Positions 22,609 through 34,455 of a DNA stretch of 58,744 bases are shown here, in pieces. Numbering within the stretch: position 1 is the stretch's first letter; each line of letters opens with the position of its first letter. Source of the DNA: Hysterium pulicare CBS 123377 (Eukaryota > Ascomycota > Dothideomycetes > Hysteriales > Hysteriaceae); NCBI GenBank assembly GCA_000467715.1, contig AJFK01000751.1, positions 1 to 58,744 on the forward strand. The letters are read 5' to 3'. The notes beneath the pieces were generated by a model, which was given only the letters and a program-made list of their open reading frames with translations, made no database searches and had not been told where the DNA came from. A program made the translations under genes and the position numbers.

Positions 22609-24428
22609 ATGAAGGGAGGGACTCATGTACTTTGTAATATCTATAATCTTCAAAGCACATTCATTTTGTCGCTCTTCGCTCTGATTCTTTCTTTACCATA
22701 CGTAGCATCGTCTCATGGGCACCTTCATGAAGCGCCGCTTGCGCCAGGTCATCTGCAGGGTGTGAGGCCGATACTTGAGCACAACAAAGCCTTCAAACTA
22801 AGACACGTCTTCCATCATGGAGCTGGAACAGGCTCTCGGATCCATCGCCGGCTTGATATCTCGGACGAGAGAGCTGCGAATGAAAATCAGGCTCAAGCTT
22901 TCGGACCCTTCTCTATTCGAAACTCATCTATCAAGATCGATAGACTAGGGAAAGCAGATATGTCATATTCAAGGTCCCCTGCTCAAGATGCTCTCATGCT
23001 CGATGAATCTACATTGTATTTGGGCCAGCAATGGAAATCCGAAGATGTACAGGGTCCAGACGTCACGGACAAGTCAACGGTCATCAATCTTGCGTGGATG
23101 TCCAACGATGCATATAGATTTGATGCCTCAGACCCAGACTGGGTTGACGTTGAGAAAGGCTTTAATTCCACCCTTGGCTTCGGCTGGGAGGATACTGGCC
23201 TCCAGGGTCATGTCTTCGCTGACGAGACAAATTCGACAATTGTCATAGCAATTAAAGGAACGTCGCGAGCAGTGTATGATGGCGCCGGGACGACGACAAA
23301 TGATAAAGAAAACGACAACCTCTTTGGCAGCTGTTGCTGCGGTCAAGGAGGCGCTTACCTCTGGCGCCAAGTCTGCGATTGTATGACGTCTGCATATACT
23401 TGCAATTCGACTTGCGTTAAGTCATCCTTGAGACAGCCAAATCGGTACTATTCTGCGTCCTTGGAACTCTACACCAATATCACCGAGATATATCCCAACT
23501 CAAGCGTCATCCTTGTTGGCCATTCTTTAGGTGGCGTCATGGCTAGCCTCTTAGGTCTTGCGTTTGGAAATCCTGCTGTGACTTTTGAAGCGTATCCGCA
23601 AGCCTTAGCGGCAAACAGGCTTGACTTGCCTGTGTCACCTGCAGCGTATTACGGCTTAGGTGGTCCTGTACGAAAGAATACGGGAGCTTTCCATTTCGGC
23701 CATACTGCAGGTATGCATTCCTGAATTTTATTCGACGTGCTCGGTGTATCTAATCAACGAGTCTGTAGATCCTGTTTACATGGGTTCCTGCAATGCGGCT
23801 TCTAGCTTTTGCTCCATTGCGGGCTACGCCTTCGAGTCGTTATGTCATACAGGCATGCGTTGCGTTTACGATGTCGTTGGAGACTGGCACTGGAGCCCAA
23901 GTGTCAGATACCACAGCATACGGTACGCGATCGAGAACATCTACATGAATTATAACAGCGCAGCAATTTGTGTACCGGAAGACGAAAGCTGCGTAGACTG
24001 CTATCCCTGGAAATTCTTTGAGAGCAACGGCACTGATCCTACAACTTCCAAATCCACAAGTATTCCCACCTCGACGACATCCACAAGGACACGGACTGCA
24101 ACTTGCGTAGGTAACTTCTTTTCCGGCTGACTCGGTCTATGAACTAATCGGCGACGTTGTAGGAGACGCCTGGTTGGTGGGGTTGTAGAGATACGACCAC
24201 GACGACTTCGCAGCCAGCCACGACCAGCTCAACAACTACCACGACTGCCACTTGTACACATTACGGTAAGGAGAAGCTCATTAAATTTGCACTAATCGAA
24301 AATACTGATTGGTATGCATAGGCTGGTTTGGTCGCTGCCTCGACCCAACAACCACGAGTTCGATACATACTTCCGTTTCGAGAACGTCCGCGGAACCGGC
24401 TGTCTTTCCGACAAAGACTTTCACATAA
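22609..24428 (+). CDS. ATG15: Atg15-type vacuolar phospholipase/lipase
   Basis: Exons 22609-23710, 23769-24106, 24163-24265 and 24322-24428 join in phase to 549 residues. A hydrophobic N-terminal segment (ILSLFALILSLPYVASS) acts as signal or signal-anchor. LRHVFHHG and RRLDI near the start are typical of Atg15, as are WMSNDAYR, the nucleophile elbow VGHSLGGVMASLLG, FHFGHTADPVYMGSCN and CVDCYPWKF. Atg15 reaches the vacuole by the MVB route and breaks down autophagic and Cvt membranes. The C-terminus is Thr/Ser-rich with two cysteine motifs, CETPGWWGCRD and CTHYGWFGRCLD, as in other filamentous fungal Atg15 proteins. The exon 2 donor (GTAGGT at 24107) is the least certain junction; it is chosen because it restores the TPGWWGC motif. 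A GTG-started extension to 22537 was rejected. Confidence 0.85.
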
Positions 24429-25150
24429 GCAACCAAGGGTTGACTCGGGGACGTTCAAAGGCTGAAACATCCCCGAACCCCTTCGGAGATGGCTGTTGTT
24501 GTAATAGGGCGCAACTCAACATCCACGGTTGTTCGAGTTGACGACAACCCTTGCCAAGGCCGAAACCTGACGATTTACGCTTCGTAAAGGAGTCTGACTC
24601 ATCCAGCGGGCCGGATCTCTGGGTGAGACATTCTGCTTGACAGGTAGTACCTAATGAAGATCTCGGAGTCCCGCCTGCATCGACGTTTCCCAGGCTATTT
24701 CCCAACCCAGTCCCACTAGCTAGCTTGAACCCAAGGGCTTGCAGCGACCTCACTTCAAATAATGCTACAAGTAGTAAGATGTGACTGTTATGCGGCCCTG
24801 AGTGGGGTGTTGCGTCTAGGATCTGACCGCGTTCTCGGACGTGTCCGTATTCGGTAAGCCCGGGTGTTACTGCCTATACGCCGTACTACGATGCATTCAA
24901 CAATCGATAAGAATACTTAAGCAGTGTCTTGACCTCTCTTGGAAATTATTCTTTCAATCGACTGAGCTGGTTCTACGTCGTCCCCACCCGGCTTTGATAC
25001 CTGTCTACATCTAAAGAGATCGACCCTCACCAATCAATCTCAATCTATTCTATCAGACTTTCCCTTCGCTTCCGGAAGTACGCCCTTCAAAACCGACCAC
25101 ATCTCTCATATCCAGAGAACTGAACTCTTTTTATTTATTCATTCCACACC

Positions 25151-25309
25151 ATGTTACCCCTAGAACTCTACCTCCACCTCTCCATCTCCATCTCTTTCTA
25201 CTACCTCCTCGTCTGGGTCCAGGAGAAATCACCTTCTGCCCTTCTTCCATCTACTACCTTGCAGAAGAATCAGGAGGAGAGGAATGGTCTTGAGGTCCGT
25301 GGTTACTGA
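25151..25309 (+). CDS. Possible small membrane peptide, 52 residues
   Basis: An ATG frame after a pyrimidine-rich leader (TTCATTCCACACC) encodes a short hydrophobic segment (SISISFYYLLVWV) and then a polar tail. No homologue is known to me and no intron is needed. It could be chance: the leader resembles the CT-rich promoters seen elsewhere in the window, but there is no strong TATA box. Confidence 0.2.
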   Translation: MLPLELYLHLSISISFYYLLVWVQEKSPSALLPSTTLQKNQEERNGLEVRGY

Positions 25310-25859
25310 TAGGAGAGGGAGGAGAGACGGTAGGGGTTAGTGGAAGAGGAAGAAGCAGGATCGTGGTATTGGATGAATAACGAATGCAGCCTCTTTTATA
25401 ATACTACTTCCTTAGAAGTTAGGAAATATGATTTACTACACGGAGAGCATGTTAGACTCCACGATCGATCTCTTTTACAACGTTGAGAACCCGGGAGGAG
25501 AGAGCGGGGTTTGCTTTCCAAGTTAGCGCCACTCGTTTCGCTAGGAAAGTGGACTCTGTTATCCGACACGGTCGTTTGTTCTCTCTAGACGTTTTTGAAG
25601 GGTTGGAGAGAATGGAGATGGGAGAGGGTAGGCGTTGATGGGCGTTTGGGTGTTTGGCTTAGATGGTTCTTTCTTTAGACTTGGTCGGAAGTTTGGCCGG
25701 TGAGATGGAGATGGGGAATTGAGGGTATCTTCAAAAGGATTCATCGTAGATGGGTAAGTAGGCTTCTAAAGGACTGTGTGCTTTAGGTTGATTGTGGGGA
25801 GGGCAGAAGTTGAGATTGTGGAGGTGGTCAGTTGATATGTGATAGAGGCAGAGGGGGTG

Positions 25860-26056
25860 TCATAGTTCGTCGTTTTCAGAGCATAGGCGTGCGTCTACCA
25901 ACTTCTTTTCCATCCGCCCGTAAAGCTGATTCAATCTTTGTATCAGGCGTTAAAGCAAGTTGCCATCTTTAAGATTATGTAAAAGCAGCCTATGCAATAG
26001 AATCTACCTAGACTTAGGTGGCTTTAGATGTCCGTAGTACGACCAATAATGACACC
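25860..26056. repeat. Dispersed repeat, copy A
   Basis: This 197-bp stretch aligns end to end with 35550-35748. Shared words in the same order include AATTCGTCGTTT / AGTTCGTCGTTT, CTACCAA, AAAGCAAGTTG.CATC and, at the right end, CCAA(T/A)AATGACACCC. No terminal inverted repeats, A-tail or coding frame are seen. Confidence 0.5.
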
Positions 26057-26306
26057 CCTTGTGGTGTAGTTGATGTTCAATATTAGGTAGCTGGGCGTGT
26101 TTCCCCACGTGACTGTTTCTTGGCGGTCTTGTAAGCGGACGCCACGAAGCTCGTCTTCTTATGCTAACCTCAGCCTCAGCCTGGTCACAGAGTTCCCCGC
26201 ACCTCCCACCATTTGATCCAGCATCATTCATTTCTACCGTTGGGTATGAATACCTATTTGGCAGGCAGTCAATAAAGCCCTTGAAAGCTTGCTGTAGCCA
26301 CCGGCC

Positions 26307-28373
26307 ATGGATCCACTCTCCATCACTGCAAGCTGCGTCAGCCTTGCTGCTGTTGTGGTGACAGTGTCTAAGACTGTTACCAAATTTTATATGGAAGTGC
26401 GGGAGTCACGCGGTGATTTAGATCTGGTCACGAGAGAGCTGAAATCTCTCGAGGTCGTACTAGACATGCTGGCGGACGATACAAAAAGCTGCACACAAGA
26501 TGCGTTCCCCACGTCGCTCGCAAAGCAGATTTCCGGCATTGTCACGAATTGTTCCGGCGTCGTGGATCAGGTTGAGGCCTGTATCAAATCACATACCGGA
26601 AATCGGTTGACGAAAGGGGCGAAATGGGCCATGACCGGGCGTGGGGACATGGAAAAGCTTAGATCCAGCCTTGAAGCACATAAAGCTGCGCTCGATATAG
26701 CAGTCGACATGTTAGCGCTGTAAGCTTTTGATTGCCATGTTAGAAGGTCTCGTACTAAATCTGGGCCTAGATCTATAACCAGAGAAATCAAGGCTGATAC
26801 TCAGGAGATACTTAATGATACTTCCGCCATCAAAGAAGATACTTCGCAGATCTTGGAAGAGATCGCAAGATTACAGGCCAGATTACCAGAAAGCGGTGCC
26901 AATTTTGCTTTGCAAAGATATCTCGACAGTATGACGACGTACGCAGAAAGTTCCATCGATCAGAATTCCATCAAATCTTCGAACGAACACCCACAAACTC
27001 TATTCCCAATAGAGGAAGATCAACTGTCTGTTAGCGATAAACAATCTTTGGAGCTAAATCCTCCAAGCGCGACTCTTGAAAACGCAATTGAAACGGCAAA
27101 CCTTAGTCTATTAGATGAAGATCAAGATACGTCCGACTGTAGTTGGATCATGGGGGACTACAAGCTCTTCACTTTCCCCCACCCGGGGTACACCAAAGAA
27201 GGCCATAGTGATGAAATCATGTGCATTGAGAAGTCCAGCAAATATGTCATCAGCGGCAGCCGAGATAAATCAATCCGAATTTGGGATGCCAGGTCTCGAC
27301 GTTTAGCAGTAGCGCCACTGCTTGGCCATAAAAGTTGGGTTAGATGCTTGCACATGGACGAGGCAAAAGATACCCTCGTTAGTGGAGGGAATGACCGTAG
27401 TATTTGTGTGTGGCAAATCTCGACTGGTAGACTCAAACGGCAGATTTCCCAAGCCCATGGCAGCTATGTCACAGACATAAAATTTAATGCGGACTACCTT
27501 GTCTCCGCCTCTGATGATGCCACGATTAAAATCTGGAATCGCGCACTGTTGAATGTGGAGATAGGTGATGAGCTCCAAGAGACAACTTTGAATAAGCCTA
27601 TCGGAACTCTTCTTGGGCACAGTGAACGTATCTCTGCCTTGGCTTTAACGACTAAGGTGATTATCAGTGCTGGCGCTGATCGCACTATCAAAATATGGGA
27701 TCCGCATACTGGTGAATGTGTCCGGACTATTACTCGTAACTCTTGGAAGACTTGCTCTCTCGTGCTCTCCCAAGATGAGCAGTCTATCATATCCGGGTGG
27801 GAGCAATCTATCGCCATTCATTCTATCGAGACTGGCAACTTGGTTGCTACCATTGACGGGAACTACTTTTGGGTCGATTTGCTCGCGACTATGCCGGACC
27901 CGAAGGTCTTCCTTTCTGGATATTGGGACGGAACATTTGCAGTCTGGAAGCAAGGTCAAACTGGGCAATGGAAGAAGTTAAGGGAATTCGATCTCCCAAA
28001 ATCCATTAGGGAGGCAGGGCTTGAAGCAACAAGGTCGAGTCTTTTTGACGTAAGAGGCCTTCAGTCAAGCGATAGACAGATAGTCTATAGTGTTGGACCG
28101 CTTGTGACAGGGTTAGATTTCACGGATCAACTATCATTAGAGTCTCAACTTGAAAACCCCGACATGAAAAATTTGAGGGATCAACCATCATCAAAGCCGC
28201 AACGAGAACACGCAAGTATGAAAAAGCAGAAGGGCCCATCATCAGAATCTCGACTTGAAAATCCCGACATGAAAAATTTGAGAGATCAACCATCATCAAA
28301 GCCGCAACGAGAACACGCACGTATGAAAAAGCAGAAGGGCCTATCCTACAGACTTCGACGCCTTCTCTCCTAA
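26307..28373 (+). CDS. STAND N-terminal domain/WD40 protein lacking NACHT
   Basis: Exons 26307-26719 and 26771-28373 give 671 residues. Residues 1-140 look like the fungal STAND/NLR N-terminal domain (MDPLSITASCVSLAAVVVTV, then RELKSLEVVLDMLADDT). A coiled-coil-like stretch follows (IKADTQEILNDTSAIKEDTS). From about residue 300 there are WD40 blades: GHSDEIMCIEKSSKYVISGS with IRIWDARS, HKSWVRCLHMDEAKDTLVSG with ICVWQIS, YLVSASDDATIKIWN and VIISAGADRTIKIWDPHTG. No P-loop or NACHT/NB-ARC motif lies between. The C-terminal 70 residues are a basic, nearly exact 35-residue tandem repeat. In full-length fungal NLRs these end domains flank a NACHT NTPase and act in self/non-self recognition; this protein may be a truncated relative or an accessory scaffold. 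Confidence 0.8.
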
Positions 28374-29737
28374 TTTAGCTCTCGACTCACAAAGCACTTG
28401 CGAGTTCTCTCTTTCTCATCTATCATTAAATGGTCTCATATCTTTACAGGCCCTCGAAGTACGCTGGCACTGCAATCTATGGTTCTAGGGATTAACAGGG
28501 TAGGTTTGGGTTATGTGAAGAGACGCTTCTCCTTCTCGACTATATCTTAGAAATCCGAAGAATACTAGGATCAGGAATCTGATTCAAACTGGAGGGGAAA
28601 TTAGTTGGATTTCTACAATCATGAGCGACAAATAGTATTTTGCTATACCAACTACTGGTCTACTTCCCGCAGGCTATCTGTGCAAGGACGGAATCATGTA
28701 CTGTTAGCCTACAAAATTAGGCTCCGCTCGGTGGGAGGGTGGCTCTAAAAGACAAGGCATACTGATATCCCACCAGGATAATATGGCACACCACAGTCAA
28801 CTTCGCAGACTCCCAGACCTTGGCTTGTTGTTTGGTATCTGAGTGTGCCAGGAGCTCTTTCGCCTCGGGTTCATTCCTTCCCAGCCGTCGCAGCAGCCAA
28901 AGGTCAACCGCAGACAACGCGCGACGTGTCAACAACCATGCTCTCACTGCCCCTAACAGAAGTCGATCAACTATTAGCCTCAAATAAAAACGGATTGAAG
29001 AGCATAACCTCATGCGTCGGGCAGTATCTTGGTATAGCCCCATAGACAGGGAGGAACGGACACATCGACATGAAGCGCAAAACACAGCCCGCGGCGTCTT
29101 CTATAGCTCTCTGACAGGACCTTGTTGAGTCACAAAGGTGCCATTAAGCCCTTGAAATCCGCGCGCGATAGTATACCCCGTTTCCGGCCGCGTTGGCTCC
29201 TATACAACTTATTCCATTGCCCGGGATGGAGCAAGGCTGTTAGAGAAGAGGTTACTGGATTTGCATCCGCTTCCGCAACCAACCCTCATCGCCGCTCAAG
29301 TTGCCCAGCCAAGCTGGAGGGTGGGGAATGTGGGGAGGCTGAAAGGGCGTTGGCTAGAATAGAGCTAAATAATTTGTAGTAGTTTGGACAGGAATGGAGA
29401 TAGGAAGTGGTTGCAAAACGCTAGAATTGGGTGGAGATGGGGTAAGAAAAGGCGTATCGTTTTGTGAGAGGAGCGTTGTTTCTACTTTCTGTGGATGCTG
29501 GATCTGGGTCGCGTGGAAAAAGAGTGGGAGTTGTAGATTAGTATAGAGCTTACTTTGTCTTATTATGCACCCTGAAACTTTTTGCTTTCTATAACTCTTC
29601 AATACTGGATCTATGTGGAATGGAATATGCTTATATTAAGGGTTCATATCCACTTTATCTGCTACAGCCATAGAAGCTGTAATGCCGAGCCCAGATCCAG
29701 CGCATGCCTCACTCCTTATTCCACTACCAGATTGCTG
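28374..29737. other. 1.4-kb region without a supported gene
   Basis: It contains the WD40 gene 3' end and the 3' end of the F-box gene that converges from the right. A 122-codon minus-strand frame at 28717-29085 has an aliphatic, Arg-rich middle (LIVDRLLLGAVRAWLLTRR) but no recognisable family, and may be a remnant. Confidence 0.4.
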
Positions 29738-31156
29738 CTAGAAAAGCTGCATAGTATCAGGCTTAGGTTCTGGGTAGTTCACCACTTCTACCGCCAAAGC
29801 CAGCTCTATACCCATCTCCCCCAAAAGCTGTCGCAGAATATGGCAGGCCGCCTCCGAGAAAGTATGAAGCGTTTTGTAATTCCTGAAAGATAGCTTGATT
29901 TGGCGCATGCTAGGAAGGTGGGAGATACTTTCGAACATGCGCTGCATCTCTTCCGGCGTGAAGCTGTCAGCTCGGCTTATGTGGAGACGCTCAAGCGTTG
30001 ACGGAAACAGCATCGAAGCCGGCAGAGGGGTCTTGCGCCCTTTAAAGGCGTTGGGACCGAAGAGCATGTACTTGGGAGCTGAGATCTCATGCAGGCGCTT
30101 GAGAAACCGTAGGGTTCGGATAGGTTCGATTTCGTCGCAAGAAGGCTTCTTCCCAATTAGGGAGATGTCAAGTACCTCCAAAGTAACCTTGGACCTTGCC
30201 AGAGCTCTTATAAAGTATTGGTAGCTTCGGAAGAAACCCTGTCCCCTATCTAACTTGCATGATCCTTCGGACTGTGTAATTATATGGCCGTTTCGGCTGT
30301 CCAGTACAAGGCAAACAACCTTGAGGGCCTTGAAACATGCGAGAAATTGAGGGGAGTGATAGGCAATACGATCGTACTTGAGAAACTTCGAGTCGGGATA
30401 CTGCGTTATATGAATTTCGGGGACATTCGATATGCTTTTCATGTTGCTGAAGTCTGGATCCGCTGGCGTGTATCCATATTTGACAGTCAACATCTGAAGT
30501 GAAGGTAGACTCAAGAGGGGTCTCTCAAGGTATCGCAAGATATCCACATCGAGGTATTTGAGCTTCGAGAATGCCGGGATCAAAGATAGATCGAAGTTTT
30601 TGTCCTTCGAACCGAATAAGTTGTCGAGTAGGGATGCGTTTTTCCATGCACGCTCTTCCCATTCCCAGCCGCCCTGCACGATATGCATGGACTCAAGATT
30701 GGGGAGCAGCGCAAGTAAAATCCCAGTAATTGCCGGCTGATAGTTCGATCCAAGCATCTGCTTCCATTCCACCTTCACATCCTGCTGAATCTCGAGATTA
30801 TTGATTATAGCGTTTCCTCGTCGCCTAAGGGGCTGAAGCTCAATAGATTCAGCCGCATTTGTCTTATATTGGGAAAGAGGATAGAATCGGAGGTATCTGA
30901 CTTTTGATGCTAGGTCTGGACGTTCCAAAACCGTTCGTAGGAATTGGAAGACTGGGGTCTGGCAGAAAAGACAGTCTAATTTTTCACCTCGCTTCCCCTT
31001 CGCTTCTAGAGTTACACGTCGACATAGCACCTCTTGAGCAAAGGGTGCGAAGTGTTTGCACACCAGTGAAAGGCTTCGAAGATCTGCATATGAGTCGCCG
31101 AGGAATGAGGCGACTTCGAGAAGGAGCTCGTTGCTCAGTTCAAGCATTGTTGACAT
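29738..31156 (-). CDS. F-box protein
   Basis: A single exon of 472 residues if started at the ATG giving MSTMLELSNELLLEV; the frame extends 54 codons further up (31318), but that extension is not F-box-like and lies before the usual N-terminal F-box. The F-box is LSNELLLEVASFLGDSYADL, followed by RSLSLVCKHFAPFAQEVLC. The rest has LRR-like hydrophobic spacing (LPNLESMHIV, FSKLKYLDVDIL, LPSLQMLTV, STLERLHISRAD). Such proteins present substrates to SCF (Skp1-cullin-F-box) ubiquitin ligases; the substrate is unknown. It is intact, unlike the F-box pseudogene at 9868-11394, and not closely similar to it. Confidence 0.8.
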   Translation of the reverse strand: MSTMLELSNELLLEVASFLGDSYADLRSLSLVCKHFAPFAQEVLCRRVTLEAKGKRGEKLDCLFCQTPVFQFLRTVLERPDLASKVRYLRFYPLSQYKTNAAESIELQPLRRRGNAIINNLEIQQDVKVEWKQMLGSNYQPAITGILLALLPNLESMHIVQGGWEWEERAWKNASLLDNLFGSKDKNFDLSLIPAFSKLKYLDVDILRYLERPLLSLPSLQMLTVKYGYTPADPDFSNMKSISNVPEIHITQYPDSKFLKYDRIAYHSPQFLACFKALKVVCLVLDSRNGHIITQSEGSCKLDRGQGFFRSYQYFIRALARSKVTLEVLDISLIGKKPSCDEIEPIRTLRFLKRLHEISAPKYMLFGPNAFKGRKTPLPASMLFPSTLERLHISRADSFTPEEMQRMFESISHLPSMRQIKLSFRNYKTLHTFSEAACHILRQLLGEMGIELALAVEVVNYPEPKPDTMQLF

Positions 31157-31601
31157 GGTTTGAGAGTTGTTCTCGACTTCAGCCGTGGAGAAGGTAAAGT
31201 AAAGTTGAGGACTGCGACCTGTTGTTGTCCGGTAGGCGAATATATGGGTGAGTGGCTGACGCTGGATTAGTGTGAAGGACTCCGAAATAGGCAAATGAAG
31301 TCGAAATGGATAGTTCACCGGCCATTCACCAGCGCCGCTACACGGACCCTTCTAGTGGATGGAAATACTTAATGGCTATGACTCCATGAAAGTCTGGGAA
31401 GGCTTGATTAGAATTTTTCGTTGGTAGGTCATCAGCATGAGTTCTTTTCTATCGTTAGCAATTTCTCAGCATGACATGCAAGTCCGCCTTCCGAGCAGAG
31501 TCTAACTTTTCAATCCACGTACAAGAAGTTCAATTCCCATCCATATACTCCGACATCCAAAAAATCTCCTTCTCTATCCCTGCCATCACCACTTCCCCTC
31601 C
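31157..31601. promoter_or_regulatory. Promoter of the F-box gene and 3' end of the permease gene
   Basis: About 445 bp with no coding frame supported. Since both neighbours are on the minus strand, it holds the F-box 5' leader on the left and the permease 3' region on the right. Confidence 0.35.
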
Positions 31602-34455
31602 CTAACCTCTCCTCTCCAAACTCCCCAAAGCACACTCAACAGCCGCCAGCAAATCGATATGAAAAAGCGGCCAATTAACCCCCGTAACCGCAACCCCCAC
31701 CCCACCCCTCCCATCCAACGCCACAACATCCGTATCCACAACCTCAACCTCCCGTTCCGTCATCACAGTCCGACTTCCCTTCCCCACAGCCCTCCACTCC
31801 CTCTCCGCGTCCATCCTCTCCGCCAGATTCTCGATCCGCAGTTCAGAATCCGCCATCTTCTCTTTCTCCTCCATCACCGCCCTCTCAACATCGACTTCCT
31901 CTCTCGCTCGAACTCGAGTGAGTTCAATAGATCGCGGATTGATCTCATCGGCGCTGAACACAGGCTGCCAATAAAACGGCACACCGCCTTCTCTTCCCGT
32001 TGCCCCATTCTCCTCCCCTGCTCCGCCCTCCACTTTCCTGCCCCCATGTCCATGCAATCGATTCACCCACCCAAATCCCGCGGCAACCAGCGCCCTCTTC
32101 GTCCATCGGTTCCGGATGCAAGCGAAATGCCACTCTACCCTGTCCGGAAAGGTATATTGGTCTAGTTGGTTGCGCACGTCGATGAGGTTTTGAATCCCCG
32201 TTACGTCGACGTGGTTTACGCTGCTGAAATCCAGAATTATGGCGTGCAGGGTGGGGCGGGGGTCTGAGTCCGGGGGGATTTGAGGGGTTTTGGGAGCGGT
32301 CCAGGGACGATCCTGTTTGGGGGAGTTAGAGTGGGTTTTAAGTGGCTAGAGTAGAGAGTCTGCTTCCATAGAGGTAGGGGTAGGGGAGGGGTTTTGGATG
32401 AAGGTGAAATGGGGAAAAGGATGCTTACACCGCGTCTCTCGTAAACTAGCGGATTTGTTCTTCTCGTCTCTTTGAAGATTACATTCACTAGATTATCCAG
32501 GTAATGGGTCGCATTTAAATAATTATACCCCTCCGAGAATCGATAAACAAAGATCCCGGGATACGGCTGTTCAAGGTCTATCTGCGGGTTCGATCCATCC
32601 AGTCTATTCAAAGGCAAAAACACCGTGCGCGGGTCGCTAATCCGAGTGCTCGTCGTCGTGGACAGATCATGGCTGATGTCTGCTTTGCTTTCGTTCTGCT
32701 GTTTTGGCGGCCTATGATCATGAGACACGTAGCGCACCCGAGCTTGGCCGATGAAATGCCCATCAGCGTGCAACATCCGAACGAACTGGAGAGCTATGCT
32801 TGTTCCGACGGACGTATAGACGCCGTTTTCGATAGAGCTGAAGAATGCGACGAAGAGACTCGCGAAGAAGATAACGACGTCCCAGGGCGAGATTCTCCAG
32901 AAGCGATAAATGGTCTTCGGAGGCGTGATCAAGTCGCCTACGGCGTGGATGATGACGGCCGAAAGTGCTGGTTTTGGAATATAAAAGAACATGGCTGGAA
33001 GTGCGTAGATGGCTAGCAATACCACTATCGCGGTGACAACGCCACAGAGAGGCGTCTTGGATCCGGCTTTGGAAGTGATGGCGGTTCGTGAGAAAGATCC
33101 TGTGACTGGATAGCCACCAAGGAAAGGACCGATGATATTAACGGCGCCAATGGCAAGTAACTCCTGTGATGCGTTGATGGTGTAATTGTTGATGCGGCCG
33201 AAGGATTTTCCGACTGCGATATGTTCGATGAGAGAAACGATGATGAGGATTGGGAGATGCTTGACGAGTGCCTTGAAAATGTTCACATCTAAGGTAGGAA
33301 CAGACGCATCCTGGAACCCTGACAGATTCTATCAGCATACGCTTATTGATTGAATAAGGGAAATATGGACATACCGCCTGGAACCTCTCCTATAAGTTTG
33401 ATGAGTGGTTTTTTTCGGTGGTGACGGTTAACCACGTAACTGATCATCGTAAACAATAATATGACGAAGACGTTTCGGAGACTTGACAGGAAGAAGAAGA
33501 GTCTAGCCCTTTTCGAATACCGTTTGGCGAGATGGTCGCAAGCAAAGCGTATAGAATAGAGGAGCGCAAGGCTTGATAGACCAAAGGCCGCATCGAGTTT
33601 AATCCGGCCAAGATGCTGGAGAATGTTGATTGCAATTTCGTATGCCGAACCACGGGTGGAAAACCCAGTAATGCCAAGGAGGGGAGGAGTCTGACCAAGA
33701 GCTACAGTGAGGGCTGTTCCGGTCACAAAAGCTGAAATTGCTGGCAGGGAGATAATTTCTACAACCCAACCCAGACGTAAAAGCCCGAGAATGACGATTA
33801 CAGCACCCCCAATGATAGAGAGGGCAGAAGCGATGATGTGAGGGGATAAGCTGTGATAGGACTCAGGAAGCTCTTGTCGTACGGCGTAGATGATGTTGTT
33901 AGTAACCATAGATACCACGGCTGTTGGCTAGTGAATCTTAGCCAGAGCTTTTGCCTAAGAGAAAACGGTTGATACTTACTCCAATGCTGATGTCCTTGGA
34001 AGTCCCGAATATCCAGTACACCAATGCACCCATAAATGATGAATAGAGTCCGAATTGCGGGGCTACACCGGCAAGAAGCGCATATGCCATTCCTTGAGGT
34101 ACAATGATAGCACCAACAGTAATACCTAAAAGAGTGCAGAGACGTCAGCAGATGTCTAGCATGTTACTAAGTTACTGAACTTACCGGCCACGATATCTCC
34201 AGGTAACCATTGGACCGTGTATCGTGTAATCCAAGTAAGGAAAGGGAAAAGACCGTAAAAGTATTGGAAAATATCGTGGGTTGTAGGAAAGGCACTTGTG
34301 ACACCATCGGAGATGATGGGCTCTTGTTCCACATATATGTCGTGAATGGACGCAGTTGCGCCTGATGGTGTTGGATCATGTCCACGCTCCTCGTCGAGCT
34401 TGATGCCAAGGCTTTTGGCCAGCACCCTCTGGTAAATAGGCCGTTGCGAAGCCAT
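31602..34455 (-). CDS. SulP-family sulfate permease with STAS domain
   Basis: Exons 34455-34185, 34125-33980, 33927-33375, 33318-32429 and 32312-31602 join in phase to 856 residues. The SulP signature is clear ([56 protein letters not shown]), with 10-12 membrane segments including [20 protein letters not shown] and [20 protein letters not shown]. The cytoplasmic STAS domain follows ([20 protein letters not shown], then NLIDVRNQL), here interrupted by a charged insertion. The family imports sulfate with protons at the plasma membrane and feeds sulfur assimilation. A 116-nt fourth intron splits the start of the STAS domain. Length matches fungal SulP proteins (about 800-850). Distinction from molybdate or other anion transport is not possible by eye. 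Confidence 0.88.

Larger units (their letters stand above)
24429..26306. other. 1.9-kb intergenic region
   Basis: No convincing gene. A 52-codon frame at 25151-25309 starting MLPLELYLHLSISISFYYLL has one membrane-like segment and a CT-rich leader, and is only a weak candidate. The dispersed repeat (about 25860-26056) lies near the right end. Confidence 0.45.

Noticed and set aside
28717-29085. 122-codon minus-strand frame with aliphatic/Arg-rich middle
   Set aside because: No recognisable family and no clear promoter; I keep it only as a possible remnant in the gap note.
31659-32165. 168-codon + strand frame opposite the permease C-terminus
   Set aside because: Pro/His/Arg-rich antisense shadow of the STAS-domain exon.
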